Of a stretch of DNA of 64,000 bases, positions 59,806 to 64,000 are shown piece after piece. The position numbers and the translations under genes are program-made. Origin of the DNA: Brienomyrus brachyistius (taxonomy: Eukaryota; Chordata; Actinopteri; Osteoglossiformes; Mormyridae); contig NC_064552.1 in the NCBI RefSeq assembly GCF_023856365.1, forward strand, positions 9,583,660 through 9,647,659, in the 5' to 3' direction. How positions within the stretch are numbered: position 1 is the first letter of the stretch; the number at the start of each line of letters is the position of its first letter. Below the pieces are notes generated by a model that saw nothing but the letters and a program-made list of their open reading frames with translations, ran no database searches and was not told the origin of the DNA.

Positions 59806-62800
59806 ATCTATTTAATGCTTTTATCCAAAGTAAACTGAAGGCTTACAATTCTTTTTTAACGTGTAATCCCTGGAAATCAAACCCACAACCTTTAAATAGT
59901 TAAAAGAGCATCTAAATGTGTAAATGTACACATTTTTTTTTACTATCTCTCAGCTTTTAAATGTACCAACTAGGACAGATGAATACAGCAACTAAGTAAA
60001 ATTGTGAAACGTAGGGGCCTCAAAGTGTAGCTACAAGTATTACCTTATATGTCATTCCCGACAAAGCAGTGGGCGGGAACGTATTCCAGCAGTATCTTAG
60101 AAGGTTCAGAGAGAAAGTGAGTTTCCACGGCGACAGCTGACAGTAACCATTCCACACAGTACAAATTCACAGTGCGAGAATGTGGAAAAGGTGGGGGATT
60201 TGGTCCCACCATGGGCTGTCGTTGCTGAACACGCTGTGCAGTGTAAATAGTGGCTGTGGTTTTGGACTCGGGCCGTTGGGGGGGGGGGGGGGGGGGGGGG
60301 GCGCAGTTGACTGGTGACGGATGACCCGAGACTGGCAGTGCACCCAGAACACGCCTGTGCCAAACGCATTCTAGGGGGGGGTGGTGGTGAGATTTCGCAG
60401 TCTGACCCCACTGTCCCTTCCGCGCCGTGGGCCAGGGCGGAACGCTTGTGTAAGATGAGCTCCGTCTCTCCTCCCTCCCTCTGTCAAAAAGGGAATTTAA
60501 GAAAAAAAGTGACCGAAGCCAGGTGGCCTGGCTTTGAAGAGCCCCCCCCTCCCCAAGCCAGATCATTCCTCCATGCAGGCATTACGAAGGATGCCTCGCT
60601 CATGGTCCTTGTGGTGTCCTTGGTCCTCTTCCTGCTCGTAACACATGTGAGGTGCAGCAGGAGAGGAGCTTCCAGGCTTTTCTGTAGCCCTTCGAACTTC
60701 TGCTCGGCGTCTCAGTTGGGGTCCGGGCGACGCGCTCTGAACGTGTTGTTCTCAGGCGCGGTCTGGCGTGTTAATTTCGCTTATTTCGTCTGGTATACAC
60801 CCTGTAAGCTCTTTGGGTGTCTACGGCAGTGCCTAACAGAATAACCGTTCTGTGGCCAAGACGTTAATCCGATTGCAGCCTTATTCTTAGTTGAGTGCTG
60901 GATTTAATATGCATTTTCCTCCAGGCATATCCCCAGTACCTTGCTGAGAAGTCAGAAGATGGATGGATGAATGGTTCTATAAGTTAAAATATAAGTACTG
61001 TACATATGTTTGAAATCCAGTTTGAGGAACTATACCAAACGTTTCCATTGCCTTTTATAGCACGATTGTTATAGAACTCATATATTGTCTGAATTGAGGC
61101 TTCCCAATAGTTGCAAGAGAGTCGGCTTCCAGTCTCGAGCTGGTCGTTGCAGGTATTAGCAGGATCCACTATGGTAATTCAGTTGCAGCTGATTGTTTGC
61201 AGGGTGGAGAATTAGGCTTGAAGGGAATATTCGTAACAGGTTAATTAGTGAATAAGAGGTGTTTTTGCAAGAGGGCTTGGGTAATGTCAATGTAATCTTA
61301 GGATCAGTCTTTGTAAGCGGCCATCCAAATTAAGGGTGGTTTGGATGTGCTGCTCATGTATAAGAGAGATGCTGCAAAGCAGGTTTAGTGAACTTCACAT
61401 GGCTTCGGGTTAATTTGCACTTTACACGCAACAAAGCAATTATTTGTTTGGCCTTCTATTTTTTATGGACGGCTATCGTTTTCACTCTCCTGACGTTCTG
61501 CGCCCATCTGCAGACCGTGCTCCTGAACCACTGTCTGGCCGGTCGGCGTGAGGAAAACCAGACGTCCTCTCCTTTAAATCGTACTTTAGTCGTGCTGTGG
61601 AGCCCCTGGACCTCTTTTTGTTTGAAGTCGAATAGAATATATTGTGCTTTGCTCTGCCTGCTAGCCTGCACGTACCTGCAAATGAGCCTGGAGTGAGAGA
61701 GTCCTTCCGGGACTGAGGATCCACAGCACCTGAATCCTCTCTCAGGTTCTGCAGGACTTCTTTCTTCACTCCTTCCTTGTTTTTTTAAGTCCCCTATTTA
61801 CTGCCTGCTCAGTCCTTCCCAGGTGCGCTCACTTATTGAGCGAGTTTAGTGAGTCACTACCTGGCACCCGCGTCGCTGTGACTCTCTGTCGGCATTGTTT
61901 CGGCGCCCCGTGAGTCACCTGACAACTTCTCTGTTCTTCTGCTGGCTTTGAGGAACTCGCTGGGTTTTAGTAAACGGCGTGCCGCATGCTTCAAGTATGG
62001 GTTACGGCGCTGAATGGTCCAGCTGATGCAGCCCTTCCGTGCTTCTGACACCAGCTTCAGTAAAGACTCTGCGAGTCCCCTATTCCTCCCCGCGAAGTCT
62101 GTGGTGAGCACTTGTCAATTTTATTGTTGTTTATTAAATGGCTAGGGGTTGGGAGGTGGGCGGGGGTGTTCAGGTGGCTGCCCCCCCCCCCCCCCAGCCC
62201 CCCAGGAGCGGTGCGGGCGGCTTCTTTCACGTACCGATAACTGGAAGCCTGCTGGAGTCGCAGCTTGTGTGCTTGGGGCCAGTTAGCGGCAAGGAGACAC
62301 GGTGAGCGACACTCGCAGGAACACAGCTGCCACCGCAATCACTCGGCGCGGACCCCACCCGGAACCGGCCAGAGCCCGGACACACGATCCCGCCCCCCCT
62401 TGCCCCCACCCGGGCTGATGAAGCCCTCGCAGAGGACTGACTGCCGGCTGATCAGTGAGTGCACGTCTCAGCTCCCAGGGAACCTCTCGTTTGCATGGGT
62501 TCATTTATTATTGAACCAGAGCTCCGTTGATCTGCTTGACAGCTCCTCATATTCAGGTGTTTTTTTTTTATTTTTTTTGTCTGGACACAGCTGCACGCGT
62601 AGGGTGTAAAATGTGCCTGAAATAGAGCTGCCTGCGGAGTCTTAATCCCATTTGCTAGGATACCAGCGCTTTCCGTAGCCCAAACGTCCGTCATACTGTC
62701 TTTGCTCCGTTATCATTGCCTGTTGGTTCGTCGTAATGTAGTGCCGGCTTGACAGGCGATCCAGAATGTCATGTGCGTGTGTGTGTGTGTGTGTATAGAT

Positions 62801-64000
62801 ACCAGAGAACTCTCTCCAGAGGTGTGTGCCTATGTACCAGCACGCTGTCTTTCAACAGTTTTATTCAGTGTTTGTTGGTCTTTGCACTTTTTCGATGATC
62901 TCGATCTGGATGAAAGTTGTTGTTGTACGTACAGAGTACTGTGTGTTTTTTTTTTGTTTGCTTGTTTGTTTATATCTGCAGGAAAGGCATGAATATAGAT
63001 GTTGGCACCATCTTACCATCTTAAGTGAATATTAAAACTCCGTTCATTACTTGGGGTAGCAAAGTAACAGAATCTTTCAGCGAGTGCTTTGTCAACGCCT
63101 CATGTGTACACAGGGTCATTGTTGTCATTTGTTTAGTGGTTCACAGGCATACGTGCACACACACGCACACACACACACACACACATGCAGCGCCATTTAT
63201 CTTGCTCAAGGTTCCCTGCAGAGGTCTGTAATTGCAAACGGCACATGTTGAACTCTTTTCCAGACACTCTGTTTTCAATGACCTGTGTTATGCATAAGCT
63301 TCTGCGCGATGCTACCTGTGCTGCCTGCATGGATTTGCGCACCTGTAGGTCCATGCCTGGTTTGTAGTGGTTGTTTTTGTGGACGTGAGATGCAACGTAG
63401 GAATTGGGGACTGCGCTCGGAATGGCTCTCAGTGGAGTCATAACCTGGATGTTGCCACGGTGATGCAAGGCAAACTTGAAGTAGCCCGAATGTCACGGAA
63501 GCTGGTCTTGCCCTTTGTGCACAGTAATGGGGAATGCGAAGGGTCACCGTTCGGGGGGGGGGGGGGGGGAGAGAGAGTCTGAACATGGCTGACTTAGCAG
63601 CGTAAGTTGGGAGAGGGGGGGGGCTGATGTTAGTAGGTGCAGCCAATAGTTTTTTTATGCTCTTCTGTGATGTGTCTTGTTTAAAATAAGCACAGATAGA
63701 CACCAGTATTATAAGAGTTTCATCATGAAAGCAGAATAGTTCGGTTTTTGTCATGGAAATGCAAAGCATCTCAGGTCTGTTTATTTACCGTGATGTAATA
63801 GTGACATAATCTGCCTGTTTCCTTATAGATGGAGATAGACAGTAAGTATGTTTATAGTGTCACAGCACATTTTTTCATTTGCTTTCTTATAGGAGGTGGG
63901 TGTTTATTCTTCCTGTTATTGTTAAGATATTAGGTATGATCAGTTGTTCCTAGAAGCAATTTAGCATCAGACCTGAAAATGCTGTCCCATTAATTTATTA
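59806..64000. other. plce1: plce1 intron downstream of the second coding exon
   Basis: No plce1 exon recognised with confidence. It holds poly(G)/(C) runs at 60280-60301, 62181-62196 and 63553-63569, and TG/CA repeats at 62770-62794 and 63157-63184. A possible microexon is at 63829-63841. Confidence 0.5.

Noticed and set aside
60314..60844. 176-codon frame with a hydrophobic stretch (LVVSLVLFLLVTH) between acceptor-like and donor-like sites
   Set aside because: No similarity to plce1 or any known protein; starts in G-run-rich DNA. Likely chance.

Overview
This window is vertebrate nuclear DNA, most likely from a ray-finned fish. Genes are split into exons with GT-AG introns. The intergenic and intronic DNA holds Tc1/mariner-like remnants, tRNA-derived SINE-like copies, LINE-type 3' tails and many simple repeats, as is typical of teleosts. 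No prokaryotic operon, CRISPR array or phage feature is present. Four protein genes were recognised by comparing translated exons with remembered human family sequences. No database search was run.

Layout. (1) About 1-5.5 kb, minus strand: the first five coding exons of fra10ac1, starting near 5502 and running off the left edge. (2) 7476-15240, plus strand: a complete lgi1 coding sequence in eight exons, 543 codons plus stop, with a poly(A) signal at 15842. (3) 16336-19442, plus strand: a complete three-exon slc35g1 coding sequence (411 codons plus stop), with a candidate poly(A) signal at 20454. (4) From about 29.8 kb to the right edge, plus strand: the start of plce1, with a large N-terminal coding exon ending at 31106 and a second coding exon at 59105-59360, separated by an intron of about 28 kb. 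The catalytic and Ras-related domains of plce1 lie beyond the window. The gene order fra10ac1(-) / lgi1(+) / slc35g1(+) / plce1(+) matches, from memory, human 10q23.33, so this is a conserved syntenic block. The genes are not known to share a pathway: LGI1 is a secreted synaptic protein, FRA10AC1 is nuclear and linked to splicing, SLC35G1 is a multi-spanning membrane protein, and PLCE1 is a signalling phospholipase.

The first 23 kb or so is AT-rich. From about 24 kb the plce1 region is more GC-rich, with many mononucleotide C/G runs. The long plce1 intron carries a 47-bp minisatellite inside an interspersed repeat, a 42-bp minisatellite that opens long artefactual reading frames on both strands, two fold-back elements of one family, two degenerate Tc1-like elements and several SINE-like copies.

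I found no convincing new biological system. The items most worth checking are the apparent loss of two of three human LGI1 N-glycosylation sequons, a decayed exon-like sequence resembling a small zinc finger near 21.0 kb, a possible 13-nt microexon near 63.8 kb, CpG-rich DNA inside lgi1 intron 4, and the minisatellite born inside a transposon tail.
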